A stretch of DNA of 64,000 nt, from positions 83,408,151-83,472,150 of the forward strand of contig NC_133120.1 in NCBI RefSeq assembly GCF_033568475.1. Direction: 5' to 3'. Every line of letters begins with the position of its first letter. Position 1 is the stretch's first letter. The notes under the pieces were generated by a model, which saw only the letters and a program-made list of their open reading frames with translations, was not told where the DNA came from and made no database searches. Of this stretch, positions 34,986 through 47,246 are shown piece by piece. Source of the DNA: Henckelia pumila (taxonomy: Eukaryota; Streptophyta; Magnoliopsida; Lamiales; Gesneriaceae). The position numbers and the translations under genes are program-made.

Positions 34986-35222
34986 TGTTATTAATATAGG
35001 AATTAGATATTATATAATGGTTGTATGACAGTTTTTAGATGGTAGTTTAGCAGTTATTTTGTTATGCAAGTAACGTGTATAATAACTACAATTGATGTAT
35101 TATTTTCAATTCAATTCAATAAAATTTTCTCTCTTATTTTCAAGTTTATCTCCTTGAATCTTAAGAGTTTTCTGATATTCATCAATGATGATCTTTATAA
35201 TGGTTGTGCTTAATTCTTAACA
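34986..35222 (+). repeat. 3' LTR of the young Copia element
   Basis: 237 bp from TGTTATTAATATAGG to TTCTTAACA, uninterrupted. It shows the empty site of the CACTA insertion (gcagttatt). A purine tract, gaggggaga (34977-34985), precedes it. Confidence 0.93.
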
Positions 35223-35652
35223 TTTTATGAAGAGAGATATGCAACCGCTATTATTCGAGTGTAGTAAAGAAATCTCCGAGCTAACATAATAATGGATAAA
35301 CCACGTTAATGAATTAAATAAGTCATATACAACAAGTTCGTGCAAAAAGTTGTTCGTAGAAAAAATTGAACTGTTACATGTTAATCAAATGTTGATTTAT
35401 ACTACCAACTCAAAGAGGTCTTAACACACTTTAGTTTTAAATATAACAAAATACCAATTTGAAATTTCTGGAAAATATACAACTTTCCCGTGCGAGACGC
35501 CGAGATGTGTATCCAAGTGGCCATTGACGTGCCTCCGATCAATTAATTTAAAATTTATTTAATAAATAAACTCTTGAAAATGAAAAAGAATAAAAGGATA
35601 TTTCATCATTCATTATTATTCAATCACAATCAATTAATTAACCATCGTCCAA
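35223..35652. other. 5' flank of the pectate lyase-like gene
   Basis: AT-rich; presumably promoter and 5' untranslated region of the gene starting at 35653. No distinct TATA box was identified. The Copia insertion brings its 3' LTR to within 430 bp of the start codon. Confidence 0.45.
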
Positions 35653-38154
35653 ATGGGAAATCGCCATGGCCATTTCTCGAATCACGGGCACCGACGAAAC
35701 CCAAACCCTACAATTCCCCCTTCTCAATTCGAAAATTTAGCTCCAAAACCCTCCACTCCAGCTACTGCGAATTCGAACATGGGCTTGTGTCTGCCGTACG
35801 GCCACGTGGATTCCAGCTTGCGGGCTCTTGCTGGGCAAGCTGAGGGCTTTGGCCGATTCGCCGTCGGTGGTCTGCACGGCGCTGTTTGTTGTGTCAGCAC
35901 TCTCGCAGGTGAGATGATATCATAGAGGTTGGAATTTTATTGGATTTGGATTTATTGAACATATTCTTTTGCTGCTGATCGCTTCTGGAACTTGGTAGAA
36001 TATGGCTTTTGGAAGTTGGTTCGTATAATGAAGATTTAAAAAATGTAATTTGAATTATTGATTTAAAATTTTAGATGAATTGAAAAGTTTGACAAAGAAA
36101 TGAATTCACTCTGTGGAATATTGTTGAGAACAACTCCGCCATTGAAATGTGGAAGTCAAATTATTTGAATTACTTTGTTAGCATCTGTCATGGCTTTTCG
36201 TATGAGTGCTGGTCTGCTGGATCCTGTGGTTCTTCCCGTATTTCTTTACGTAATTTTGGTTATTTTGCTTTCAGTTTTCAATTGCATTTCGCTAGTCCTC
36301 GTTGGGCGAATTCCAATTTTGATAATGACCAATTATTTGCGGAATGTAACATGATGACATGATATTATTTGGAAAGTAAGGAGAGATTGTCACCAAACAA
36401 TGTGAAAAATTGAGGATTGGTAATATTAAGTGTCATCGTGTTTCTAGAAGAATTTTGATTTGGGGAAATGTAGTGTGTCGATATACTAGTATATACAGTT
36501 GTTGGTGCCGTGCTCCAATGTTTTAAGCCTTAATGAATAAATAGGAATTTTCATTTTTATCCCTAAACTAAATGCTAATTTGCTGAGCTGGTATCCTGAC
36601 TTCGCATCTTTTTTATAACGATTTTCTTGTTTCTCAACCCAACTCTATGTGTTTCTAGATGACGGACCTGGTTCACTTCGGGATGCATGTCGTAAAAAAG
36701 AACCGTTGTGGATCATCTTCGAAGTTTCAGGCACCATCGAGCTCTCGTCTTATTTAAACGTGTCGTCTTATAAAACCATTGATGGGCGTGGTCAAACAAT
36801 TAAACTCACTGGAAAAGGTTTGAGGTTGAAGGAATGTGAACATGTAATTATTTGCAACCTTTTATTCGAAGGAGGAAGGGGACACGATGTTGATGGTATT
36901 CAAATTAAACCCAATTCAAAGCATATCTGGATAGATCGATGCAGCCTCAAGGATTACGACGACGGGCTGATAGATATTACTCGAGAAAGCACTGATATTA
37001 CCATTTCTCGGTATTTATGAATTTTTTGAACGACATTCGATTATATTTTATTGTGACACGTTCTTGACTTCTTTCATTTCCCACTTAGATGCCATTTTGC
37101 GAGTCATGATAAGACCATGCTTATTGGTGCGGATCCTTCTCATATAAATGATAGATGTATTCGGGTCACCATTCACCATTGTTTCTTTGACGGGACTCGA
37201 CAGCGACATCCTCGTGTCAGATTTGGGAAAGTGCATCTGTACAATAACTATACTAGAAATTGGGGAATATATGCTGTTTGCGCCAGTGTGGAATCACAGG
37301 TGTTGAATTGCTTGAATATTTTTCTGAATATGTACATTGTTGTACACTATTTACTTACTAAACAGTTTTTTTTCTTTTTGCACTACATAAAGATATACTC
37401 TCAGTGCAACATATACGAAGCTGGACAGAAGAAAGTGGCCTTTAAATATTACACAGAAAAGGTAAATGTGATATTTATTTATTTATTTTATCATAATGTG
37501 ATATTTATTTTAGTTCATGTAGCTTTGCATAACCTAACCCACAACTTGTATTTTCTTCTCTTTTACCTGTTACATTTTATGCTTCATGAAAAAAGTGATA
37601 TTTTTTCGTGAAGTTGGGTGCGTCTGTTGTGTTCTTTTCTATTTTATTATCCTGTGCCTTTATACCTTCACTAGTTTAGTCATTTTCTAAACATTTCATT
37701 ACAGATCCATTGTGTATCGTCCGTGGTTAAAAAGGGTTATCGCAATGCTTGTTCAAAGATCAATTTTGTTTTGGGAAGGTTGCTCATTTGCATGAACAAA
37801 AATGAAGCTTAATTTTGACACCATTGTGTTTTATCTCTGTTAAGTTCTTTCTCTAGTCGGTAATATGAACGACTCTTCATGTTCTGTGTGTTAATGAAAG
37901 TTCTCGGGCTTGCTCCACAGGCAGCTGACAAGGCGCAAGAATGTACAGGCTGCATAAAATCGGAAGGTGATTTATTTCTCCCCGGTACTCAACCAGGCTT
38001 GACTCCTCTCCAAAGCGAGACGAGCGTATTCCATCCCTGCGAATTTTACGAGACCTGGACCGTAGAAGCTCCTACTGCTGAAATGAAACATTTTCTCCAA
38101 CACTCTTCAGGATGGCGGAACATCCTACGACCTGCCGACTTGGCTTCTTCATGA
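35653..38154 (+). CDS. Pectate lyase-like protein (polysaccharide lyase family 1)
   Basis: Five exons: 35653-35908, 36659-37010, 37089-37299, 37393-37461 and 37921-38154, all GT-AG, giving 373 residues. The family cleaves de-esterified pectin by Ca-dependent beta-elimination in the cell wall. Visible are DDGPGSLRDAC (86-96), IDGRGQTIKLTG, WIDRCSLKDYDDGLID (176-191, Ca-binding Asp residues) and RQRHPRVRFG (240-249), with the catalytic Arg in the RxPxxR motif. The N-terminus (MGNRHGHFSNHGHRRNPNP) is basic and polar and shows no signal peptide, unlike classical pectate lyases. This agrees with a divergent plant subgroup (At3g09540/At3g55140 type, from memory). Whether it is secreted or active is uncertain. 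Neighbours are the ankyrin gene and EXO70H. Confidence 0.9.
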
Positions 38155-39420
38155 GCTTATGATGTTTATATACGTGTGGTTTTGAACTGTTACATTTGTT
38201 GTTTATATAACAGCAGCAACACTCACTTACTGTTTTGTTGTCAGAATCTTGAACATAATAATGATAATAAAATGTAACTTTTATGTCGGTTGAAAATTGG
38301 AGAAAAAAAGTGAGTAATGTGGATGCACTAATTTTAAATTTGTAAGTAATGAGGCCAAAATTGTTGAAAAAGAAATAACTTGCTAAACAAGGTACAAGGA
38401 TTTCATCCAAGAACTGAATTGACCAATTCATATGCATTGACTTTGCCTTTCTATGAGTAATTTTGGCAGGTACGGTCAAGGAACGTGGCATAATTATTTT
38501 GCTACAGCTGAACCAGTAAACGTCATTTTGGTAGAGCTAGACAATCAAACCTTATACATTTCTCCAGACTAGAAATTTTGCGGAAGAGAAGGTAATTGCC
38601 GTAGAAGAAGTTGTGTGAGAAAAGCTTGCTCTTAGAGAAATAAAATGCATGCATGTGTGACCAAAGAAAATTAAAGTCAGAGTCCAGAGTAAAGAAGCAA
38701 CTCAAGTCTTGAGAAGAAGTGATTAATTAAAATGCATGAATGAATAACTTATTGGTTTCCGGTGGTTGTAAGCTGCCGATATCGTGCCAAACAAAGGACA
38801 AATTAAACGACTTGCTCATTGACTTAGGTAATGTTTGGAAAAGTTACTAGTAAACACTTCTTTATTGTATATTAAATCTTACTGTACAAAAAATTCAATA
38901 AAATAATTTAATCTATTGAAATCTCACGACTGCGATAAAATAACAAAATCGTACGATATTATTGTTTGTAAATATCGTTATACACGATATTTATCGTACA
39001 TATAGCATTATTTTTTAAAAAATCACTATTTGTGGGATGTATTCCGATATATTTCAAATTGTCGGACCATAAAATGGTTTCAATTTCAATTAAAATTATA
39101 TTTCCATCGAATGCCATTTATACCTCGAAATTTCGAGACTTAAAATTAAATGTACTCTCAGACCTCAGTTAGATAATTGCTAAGATATTTTATTCTTTAG
39201 ACTCGGATTTACCTTTTTCTCGACATGAAACATTGCACAAAAATTATAAAGAAATATAATTTTATGAACTTTCAATTATATAGTATTTAAAATATCTCAA
39301 AAAATTATAATTTGAAAATATATAAAATAATTACACGTGATTAATATGTCTGACATTCTTAAACACCGCACTTTAAATCATGTACGGACCTAAAAAATAA
39401 TAAATAATCTAGCTACCTTT
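38155..39420. other. Convergent 3' spacer, pectate lyase-like and EXO70H
   Basis: The two genes point at each other here. The spacer is AT-rich, with presumed 3' untranslated regions on both sides. No gene or clear repeat was recognised. Confidence 0.5.
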
Positions 39421-41307
39421 TCAACGAGCTGCATGCTGCCTCACAGGCACAGCAGATGAATTAAATGACAAAGAAGCCCCTAGTTCAACATTACCAAAGA
39501 ACAAATCCGACAATCTATGCCCCACATCATCAGGGGTAAATCTGACCAGGACCGCCGAATTCCTATCCCCGTTCATGGTACGCACGTGAATGTCATAAAA
39601 CTCGCGATACGAACAAAATATCTTTCTCCCGAGTGACTCCTTGATATCGTCTCGTACCCGGTTATCGGTCACGACGCAAAGGGACTGCTTGCTGCAAGCC
39701 TCGTCAAACGTCAAGTTGAAGGTCTTGAATGTTTGCTTGACTTGTTCGAAGCTGGTCACGGAGGATGGATCCGACGGCAGAGATTCGATGACGTGGCTCC
39801 ATCCCAGACGCTCGTAGCTCGCCGCGAACTGCTTCACTTTGCATTCGTGCAGCGCAAGCCATTTCTCCCCGAGCATGTGTAGGAGATTCGACTCGCGCAC
39901 CTTTACGACGACGTATTGGAGGTTGTTCGCTAGGAATAGATAGGATAAGGAAACTTCTTTGTAGAACTGGGACTTGGTGTCCAGTTTGCAGAGTACGGCC
40001 AGGACGATCCACGCGATTTTGACCGAAATCGGCGGCGGCGGAGGGTCGTCGGGATCGGTAATGAGACCCGAGTATGATTCCGGTAGTAAGTTAAGTTCAG
40101 GCGGTGGTGATTCTTGGAAGATTTCGTTCAGTATGTTGCGGTGATCCGCGAGTAGTGATAGATAGTTCATCGCGTTGATTGTTAGGTCGTGAATTCCGGC
40201 GCCGGCCGTCGGTGTTTTGGACGATTCCTTCTGGATCACCGACTCGAAGTCGTTCAACGCTGCTCTCACGTACTCGTTGAGGGGGGAGAGTGAATTCAGC
40301 GCCTTTGATTTGATGTTCGCCGTCGAGTCGAACGAGAAGATGGACTCGATCTCCGGCAGGTGGTTGGATATCGCGGCGTACATGTCGAGTGCTCGGAAAA
40401 CTTTTTCCGGGAATTTCCTGCTGTTTTTTACGATGTTTTCCGGGAATCCAAACAAAATCATAGCTCCTCCCCTGGCGACTTCGGTGAAGCAAGACTCTCT
40501 GATGGATTCCGAGCTGGCGAAAACGTGATCGCAGAGCATCCTCTCTCCGTCGAAGAGAGTCTTGACTGCGGTTTCCAGAGCATTGAGCCAACTCTTGATC
40601 CGTAAGTCCAACGCTTCCCAATTCATCTTACGAATGAGGGAAGGGTTCGATATTTCAACTCCGAGCCTGTAAATACCTTCGTCTACTATCGATTTACGAA
40701 TGATTTTGTACACTTTCACACACTCCTTTCCGTAACCGCAAGAAATCATGCATTCCGCGATCAATCTCAAATCCGCCATTGCGATTCTGGAGGCGTCTTC
40801 AACTTCAGAAATCGACCGGTTCGCGATTCTGCTATGATCGTCGTCGTCTTCTTCTTCACAACCAGACGTGCTGGCCGACCTAGTCGAAAACCGTGACGAC
40901 CGGGTGGAAACCGATTCAGGATCCAGATGAGCCCGATTCATGGACAGAATCTGGTAAAACTCCTTCTGCAGCCTTTTCATGGCGATCTGCATCAGATCCT
41001 GCGCGCGCACCAGCTTCTCCGGATTGGTATTTTCCATAACCACGAGTCGCATTGCCTTCTGCAAATTGTTCACCCATTGGATCAACTCCCCTGCTTCCCG
41101 GCGACTCTCGTAGAACATCGAAGTGACCGCGACGATGGTGGTGGTCTCAGGATTCCATTTCATGATGATCGGCTCGGCCCTCCGGAGAGTCCGGCTCATG
41201 ACCGAATCTGCGAAGGTCAAGCGAGAAGAAGAGGATCCGAATGGGAACCGAGAAACGGAAGATGAAGAAGAAGCAGAGTCTTCCAAGGAACAACACAGTT
41301 TTCTCAT
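39421..41307 (-). CDS. EXO70H: EXO70H-type exocyst subunit
   Basis: Single-exon gene of 628 codons. EXO70 is an exocyst subunit that binds phosphoinositides and tethers secretory vesicles to the plasma membrane. The N-terminal part has the coiled region MWN-like PETTTIVAVTSMF and WVNNLQKAMR. An acidic linker (EEEDDDDH, near residue 150) follows, then the conserved DLRLIAECMISCGYGKEC. The C-terminal Exo70 domain includes LADHRNIL, YLFLANNLQYVVVKV, LGEKWL and DDVGHRLSDLFFG. Lack of introns and length fit the plant EXO70H clade. The neighbouring pectate lyase-like and ankyrin genes suggest the H3/H4 pair (At3g09520/09530), of which H4 acts in trichome wall maturation. The start ATG at 41305-41307 is the first in frame. 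Confidence 0.92.
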   Translation of the reverse strand: MRKLCCSLEDSASSSSSVSRFPFGSSSSRLTFADSVMSRTLRRAEPIIMKWNPETTTIVAVTSMFYESRREAGELIQWVNNLQKAMRLVVMENTNPEKLVRAQDLMQIAMKRLQKEFYQILSMNRAHLDPESVSTRSSRFSTRSASTSGCEEEDDDDHSRIANRSISEVEDASRIAMADLRLIAECMISCGYGKECVKVYKIIRKSIVDEGIYRLGVEISNPSLIRKMNWEALDLRIKSWLNALETAVKTLFDGERMLCDHVFASSESIRESCFTEVARGGAMILFGFPENIVKNSRKFPEKVFRALDMYAAISNHLPEIESIFSFDSTANIKSKALNSLSPLNEYVRAALNDFESVIQKESSKTPTAGAGIHDLTINAMNYLSLLADHRNILNEIFQESPPPELNLLPESYSGLITDPDDPPPPPISVKIAWIVLAVLCKLDTKSQFYKEVSLSYLFLANNLQYVVVKVRESNLLHMLGEKWLALHECKVKQFAASYERLGWSHVIESLPSDPSSVTSFEQVKQTFKTFNLTFDEACSKQSLCVVTDNRVRDDIKESLGRKIFCSYREFYDIHVRTMNGDRNSAVLVRFTPDDVGHRLSDLFFGNVELGASLSFNSSAVPVRQHAAR

Positions 41308-41492
41308 TTCCCTTCTCTTCTGTGGGGATGAAAGCCGATTTGTGTTTTCATCCTAGCTAGATAAACCTCTCGTCTGCACAGTAGACTAAAACATCTTATT
41401 TCAAGGCCGCGTCCATGCTATAAATAGAGCCATAGACGAATATTTCAATGCTAGCATATGAGTAGTGACATATAAGTAGTGTCTGTGTGCTA

Positions 41493-41501
41493 CCTTATAT
41501 A
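41493..41501 (-). promoter_or_regulatory. Possible TATA box of EXO70H
   Basis: TATATAAGG on the minus strand, about 190 bp upstream of the start codon. This would leave a 5' untranslated region of about 160 bp. It was judged by sequence alone. Confidence 0.4.
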
Positions 41502-42931
41502 GACGCTACTAAAAAGCCAATATCAAACAGCTCATAAACAGAACCGGTTGGATTGATAACACCGAATTCCAAATATTTTGATGTATAAGGTGAAAATGGG
41601 TGCATCATATGTGGAAACACAAATTTCAGAATGCATATCTATATATATTTGCACTTGATTGTATGGACATGAAATAATGAACAAAATATAGGTTTACGTA
41701 AACAATAGTTTTATTTCTTCATTAAATGTGAAGTAATTAAATCTGATACGAAAAGAAGCTAATAAATGACTTTAGACAAATTCAAACATTTTACAAACCT
41801 CTCTTACCTTCGAAATTCAAGCGAGAGTTTGAAAGGTGGTTTGCATTAGTTTGAAATAATTAAATAATAATAAAAAATCTTAACCGATTGCCCTTTGCCG
41901 TATAATAGTAAAGATTGCATTTTACAAACTTTGCTAATTTTGTCATGTTAATATACTTTTCATAATTTACCAACTGTCTTTTTATTTTCTTGAAAAGTCG
42001 TACGATGTCCGCATTTTCGTTGCTTGAATCGGAAGGGACTGTGAAAGGGTCAGGTTTTGCCACGTGTGTTATACGAACAATTTACACACATGAAGTCCTC
42101 GAAATATTGTATTCTAATTAAAATTACTCGATATCATTACTTGGATACAAAACAATGTTTAGTGTTCATACCGTCTGAATAGTAAATTGCACCCATTGTA
42201 CTTAAGTTGATAGAAAAATATTCGGCAATGACTTCGAATTATTATAATAACAATAATAATAGGTTAAAAAAAAAGCCCCAGACAATGACATTTCATATTA
42301 ACATATTATAACTCTATAATTATAATATTTAGCTCCATGTGATACAATTTAATGGTCGTATCTGTCATGTTTATAACTATTATGTGTCCAGTGACGAAAC
42401 TAAAAATTTGATACTACGTACATAGGTTAATTTTTTTTTAACAAAATACAAAATAATAAATATTGTCAATTAACTTCGTAGCAATTAGATTTTCTATACT
42501 AAAATCTTAATATTTCTGGGTCTGTTTTTTCTTTTCCCATTTGGCTAATGGCTATCTAGACAGCTGGACTAGAATAATATTTTTTTAAAAAAAATAAATC
42601 ACTTTTCTGGCATCTTGTGGAGTTGTGGTCTTGCCTTTTCAGCTTGGGATACATGGCCTAAATACAAGTTGAGCTAAAATCTCAATGTAAAAGAAATTTA
42701 AAAATAGAAGAGGATACGTGAGAGTCTTGTCCAATAGCGCCGAATCACCGAATCAGGTTTTTTAGTATACATGAGCTAAGTTTTAAGATTTTGAATTTTT
42801 TAATATTTTGAATTAAGCTACTCGAACTAATATCAAATTAATTCAAAATTATTTAAAATTTGTATATACAATTTTTTTTAAAAAAATAAATCGAGCCGCC
42901 AGGTACTGGGCATCAATGTGGCTCCGCCATT
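41502..42931. other. AT-rich spacer left of the hAT cluster
   Basis: Promoter side of EXO70H followed by AT-rich DNA. No gene, RNA or clear repeat was recognised. Confidence 0.5.
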
Positions 42932-42939
42932 GGTCTTAT

Positions 42940-43483
42940 TAGAGCCGTCAATGTGGGTTAGGCCCGTCCCGCCTCATAATTAAAGTGGGTTGTGTTGATT
43001 TTTTTTCAATCCAACTAAAGGTGGGCCTAGGTGGGCTGACCCGCCTAGGCCCGCGACCCGCACGGGGTAGCCCGCCGTGGGCTTGGGTCGGCCCACGGGC
43101 CTAGAGAATTGTTATTATTTTTTACTTTTATTGTGATATATGCATTTTTTTAATGAAAGTTGTGAATTTTTTTTGTATTAATTACTTTATATAAAATTTA
43201 CACGTATAAATCAATAATTAAAAATTTTATTAATATGTTTCTATTAATATTTATATTTATAAAATAAAATTTATAATTAATTATAATGATTTTTATTTAT
43301 TTTTATTTATAGTGAGCCAACCCGTGGGCCGGCCCGCCTAACCCGCAACCCACCTTGGGTTGGGTAGGGTTGAAGATTTTCAACCCGTCGGGATGGTGGG
43401 CTGGCCCGCCCTCGACCCACCAAACGATGGATTTTTGGTGGGTCGGCCCACCCCGCCTTGGGTTGGCCCGTCTGACATCTTTA
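42940..43483. mobile_element. Non-autonomous hAT element A (544 bp)
   Basis: Starts TAGAGCCGTCA and ends in the inverse-like TGACATCTTTA. Perfect 8-bp duplication ggtcttat (42932-42939, 43484-43491). GC-rich ends with repeated GGCCCGCC/GGGCTGGCCC surround an AT-rich core. There is no coding capacity. Related to element B. Confidence 0.88.
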
Positions 43484-43675
43484 GGTCTTATCCTTCAATA
43501 TGCATTGGATAAACTATGGATAACACAGTAGTTAATACATAAATCACGCTAGTTAATTAAACCATAGTGGACAAACGACATGCGATAAACTCACTTGGAA
43601 CACTCTTGACAGAAGGAATTGAAATCCTAACTATTAGTCAAACACTCATGTATTCTATCTACACGTAACTAGGAT

Positions 43676-44311
43676 TAAAGCTGTTAGACGGGCATGCCCG
43701 CCTCGCCCCGCCATGACTCGCGGTCCATTTGTTTTGGCTCATTTAGCCTCCAAACGGGCCATAAAAACTCCAACCCAACCCACCCCGCCCGCCTCGCCGT
43801 GGGTTACGGGCTATGCGGACCAACCTGCAAAAATTTTAAAAAAAATAAAAAATAAAAAAAAAACAAAATTAGTAATTGAGATTGAAAAATATATATCAAC
43901 AATGTTACATAATAACAAATAATAAATGTCACACTCAAACAAATCATGTAAAATTTTGATGTTAACTATTATATTTTGGATAAAAAATCACATTTTTAAA
44001 TAATGTGAATAATATAAATAAATATTTAATCATAAAAAATAATAATGTAAGATATGAAAATTATATTAAATACTAGTTTTAAAATTTTAAAATCACATTA
44101 TTTAAAAATAAGTGTTTCTAGGTCCATAATTAAAAAAATTAAAAATTTTATTTTTTTAAAAAATTAGGCGGGCCGGCTAGTCCCGCCGCGCCTCAACCCA
44201 CGGCCCGTTTAGGCCCGCCTCCAAACGGACCAGTAAAACCCAAACCCAACCTACCAATTTTTCATGATGGGTGGACTGGTTCGACAAACCCGATCCGTTT
44301 TGACGGCTCTA
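43676..44311. mobile_element. Non-autonomous hAT element B (636 bp)
   Basis: Starts TAAAGCTGTTAGACGGGC and ends GTTTTGACGGCTCTA. Perfect 8-bp duplication actaggat (43668-43675, 44312-44319). It has the same design as element A: GC-rich cccgcc ends and an AT-rich core. Confidence 0.88.
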
Positions 44312-44356
44312 ACTAGGATGGAGAAAGTGAGAGATTGTATTTGATATAGGTGAAAC

Positions 44357-44954
44357 CGATGTTTTCATAATCGGACCGGTGATCGAACCGATCTACTTTA
44401 AAAAAAATGATCCAACCGGGTCGATCGTTTTAACCGGACGGTCGGACCGGAAAACCGTTTATATAATATAATATAATTAATAATATCTTTTAAATTTTAA
44501 AAATCTAAAAGATGTATATAAATAAACAAAAATATATTTATCATAGTTTAAAAAATAAATAACTATCTAAATATATTTAAAATATTAATTATAGTTATAT
44601 ATAATATATTTTTAAAAATAAATTAATTAATTAAAAAAATATAATAATAGAAAAATAATATTTTTAACGAAGTATTAATTTCAAATAATCATGTGTATAT
44701 ATATAATAAAATACTAAATTAAGATTTTAAAATAAAAAAACAATTTAAAAAAAATAAAAAATTCGAAAATCGGTTGAACCGGTTTTTTGGCCGGTTCTTG
44801 GGACCGGTTCTTGGCCGGTTCAACCGGTTTTGAGCGGTTCTTAACTGGTTCTGAGCGGTTGAACCGTTAAAATGGTTTTTAGGGATATTTCGGATCGGAC
44901 CAGTGATCGGTTCCCGGTCGAACCGGCCGATCCGGTCCGATTTTTAAAACACTG
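44357..44954. mobile_element. Non-autonomous hAT element C (598 bp)
   Basis: Starts CGATGTTTTCATAATCGGACC; the other end reads inward CAGTGTTTTAAAAATCGGAC. Perfect 8-bp duplication ggtgaaac (44349-44356, 44955-44962). The ends are rich in aaccggtt and ggaccgg repeats. A different family from A and B. Confidence 0.88.
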
Positions 44955-44962
44955 GGTGAAAC

Positions 44963-47246
44963 ATGATTTTTATATGATATTTTATTTTATTCGGTCTCTG
45001 GCCTACAATTCCGTCACAAAATCGTCGCTCTCTATCCTCAATATATATTTTATGTAAATTTCTTACGCGTAGAATAAAATACTATAACCATACAATCAAA
45101 CTACTCTAATGATCATGAGACAAAATGATAAATGACATACAAATTCGGAAAATTCGATCCTACACGAAGACACAGCTAGCGTTGGGTCACCCATTATCTG
45201 GAGTAAAAACGCGTGATAATTTGTAGCTACGTTATTAAATAGGAAAGTGAGATGGAAAAATGTTTAATTTGTTTCTTCAAATAATTTGTTCGATGTTTGT
45301 ATATTTGTAACAAAAGCTTATTTAAAACAGACATGCATACGTACATTATTTATCAAACATTCACCCCTTAAAGTTGTAAATCTTTTTAAACAATCCAGTG
45401 AATGGAAAAAACAATCAATTTTTATAAATTTTCCATCCACCGATGATTATTACCTCGATTTTTTTATTGTTCAAAATTTTATTCGTACTTTTAAATTCGT
45501 AAACAAAGTTTAATTAGAACGTATTAATAAGAATAAATTTGATAATAATTTTTTTAATTCATACCGTCTCGCTTTAGAATTAAAGTAGTCTCTATAGACA
45601 TAATTTGGTACACGTGATAAGAGAGTGATTAATAAATTATCCTCCTCCATCTCATGCTTGGTACATTTTTAAAAAGCAATGATAAGTCAATGAGCCCTTG
45701 ATAAATGCTTTGACAAGAGGACTATGTATCCCTTTGATTTGGTGTGATAAATTTAATACAACTAACAAAATACTACAAAAAGACATGATTACCCTCGACA
45801 TATAAAAACATCTAAACTCTAAACACGCCTCATTCTCCTCCACATTACGGTAGGGTTAATTTTGTCATTAAAATCAAATATATAAATTTAATCACTCTTA
45901 TTAAAATCATACCAAACATTCACTATAGTATCTTATCATTTTACTTATCCTTAATTTATCATTATATTATATATCTTATATTTATCCTATCTTTGTACCA
46001 AACTATGCCATGGACTATAGCCCTTACTTTCCACACAAACCGGCCTACTGCATCGCTATATACATGATACGTACATAGTGTGTTTATTGGCAAATCACGC
46101 AATTTTTTTTGTTGGAATTTTCTAAGAAAAATGATCTGCGGCAAGGTCACGATATATGTAAACGCATTAACGCACGGTTACATATATATTACTTGTAAAA
46201 TTATAAAGTTATCATGGATATAATACCCAAAAAAAAATCTTATTTCGGATAAATTATCGTATGTGTAATTATATATGTATAGCATTTTCCAAAAAAAAAT
46301 ATAAGCTCAATTTTATTTTTCTGACGTATATTTTAATCATCAGAATATCAAAGTTCAAACCAACAATGCCAAATCGGAATATATCTTTTTAATGGTGTGG
46401 AACATTTTCAAAAATTGTAAATATATTTGAAAAAAAAATATAATATATAAATTATAATATTTAAAGAAATTCTCTCTGGAACATAAAAAAAATATTTTTT
46501 TTTATAATTTGGGATGTAAAAGGATAATATAAATACATTTTATAAAAAACGTACACTTGAAGTTGAATATGTAATTTTATTTGGAAAAATAAATGTGGAA
46601 AAAAAAAACTAGAAAATCGAAGCAGCTGTACTCATGGCGTTTGAATACATCCGTTTAGTGAATTAATAGGAAATTAATGGATAATTAATAATTATTTACC
46701 AAATGTTTGATTAATATATAGACTTATATTTGCGTACACACCTAATGCGTGTGATGAGATCCTAGCATATAAGTAATACTCAAATCATGCATCCAACGGT
46801 TCTTATTTTTACACATAGGAGTAATTAATTATATATTGTTGATGTGGCAAATCATGGGACATTAGATCTATCATTGGGGTATTATTCATATGCTAGGTTG
46901 AAATATACCCGCATTATTATGAATACGAACATCTGAATATCTGATCGTACAATTGAGGTCAAAATCGGAAGTCAATAAATTTTATAATCGTCACTACTAT
47001 ATTTGAATTTGCATTTACAATCCAAGGCCGTATTAATTTGTCCTTTGACGTTACCATCATACATCAAAATCAAAACAAAATAAATATGTATTTAAAAAAA
47101 AAATATATATAACTTTAATGGAGAATGTGTTAAATTATTATTTCTACTGATAAATTCTAAATGAAAATTATAATTATATCATCATCTATCATGCAATATA
47201 TTAATAAGATTAAAGAGTTGGGAATAACTATCTCATTTGTAATTTA
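44963..47246. other. AT-rich spacer
   Basis: Very AT-rich with long A and T runs. No gene, RNA or terminal-repeat element could be supported. Confidence 0.45.

Larger units (their letters stand above)
26064..35222 (+). mobile_element. Young Copia element (Ale/Retrofit-like) with identical LTRs
   Basis: The two LTRs are 237 bp each and, read by eye, identical. They are flanked by a 5-bp target duplication tttta (26059-26063, 35223-35227). The 5' LTR is split by a CACTA transposon, which makes the span 9.2 kb; the element itself is about 4.8 kb. A tRNA-Met primer site, gag-pol and polypurine tract are in the expected order. Identical LTRs mean a very recent insertion. The coding part nevertheless has about two or three breaks. 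Confidence 0.92.

Noticed and set aside
40097-41356. Several 80-170 codon frames inside the EXO70H gene
   Set aside because: Shadow frames in a GC-richer coding region; the 628-codon Exo70 frame explains the sequence.
41416-41425. tataaatag near the EXO70H start
   Set aside because: It reads as a TATA box only on the plus strand, away from EXO70H; the minus-strand TATATAAGG at 41493 fits better.
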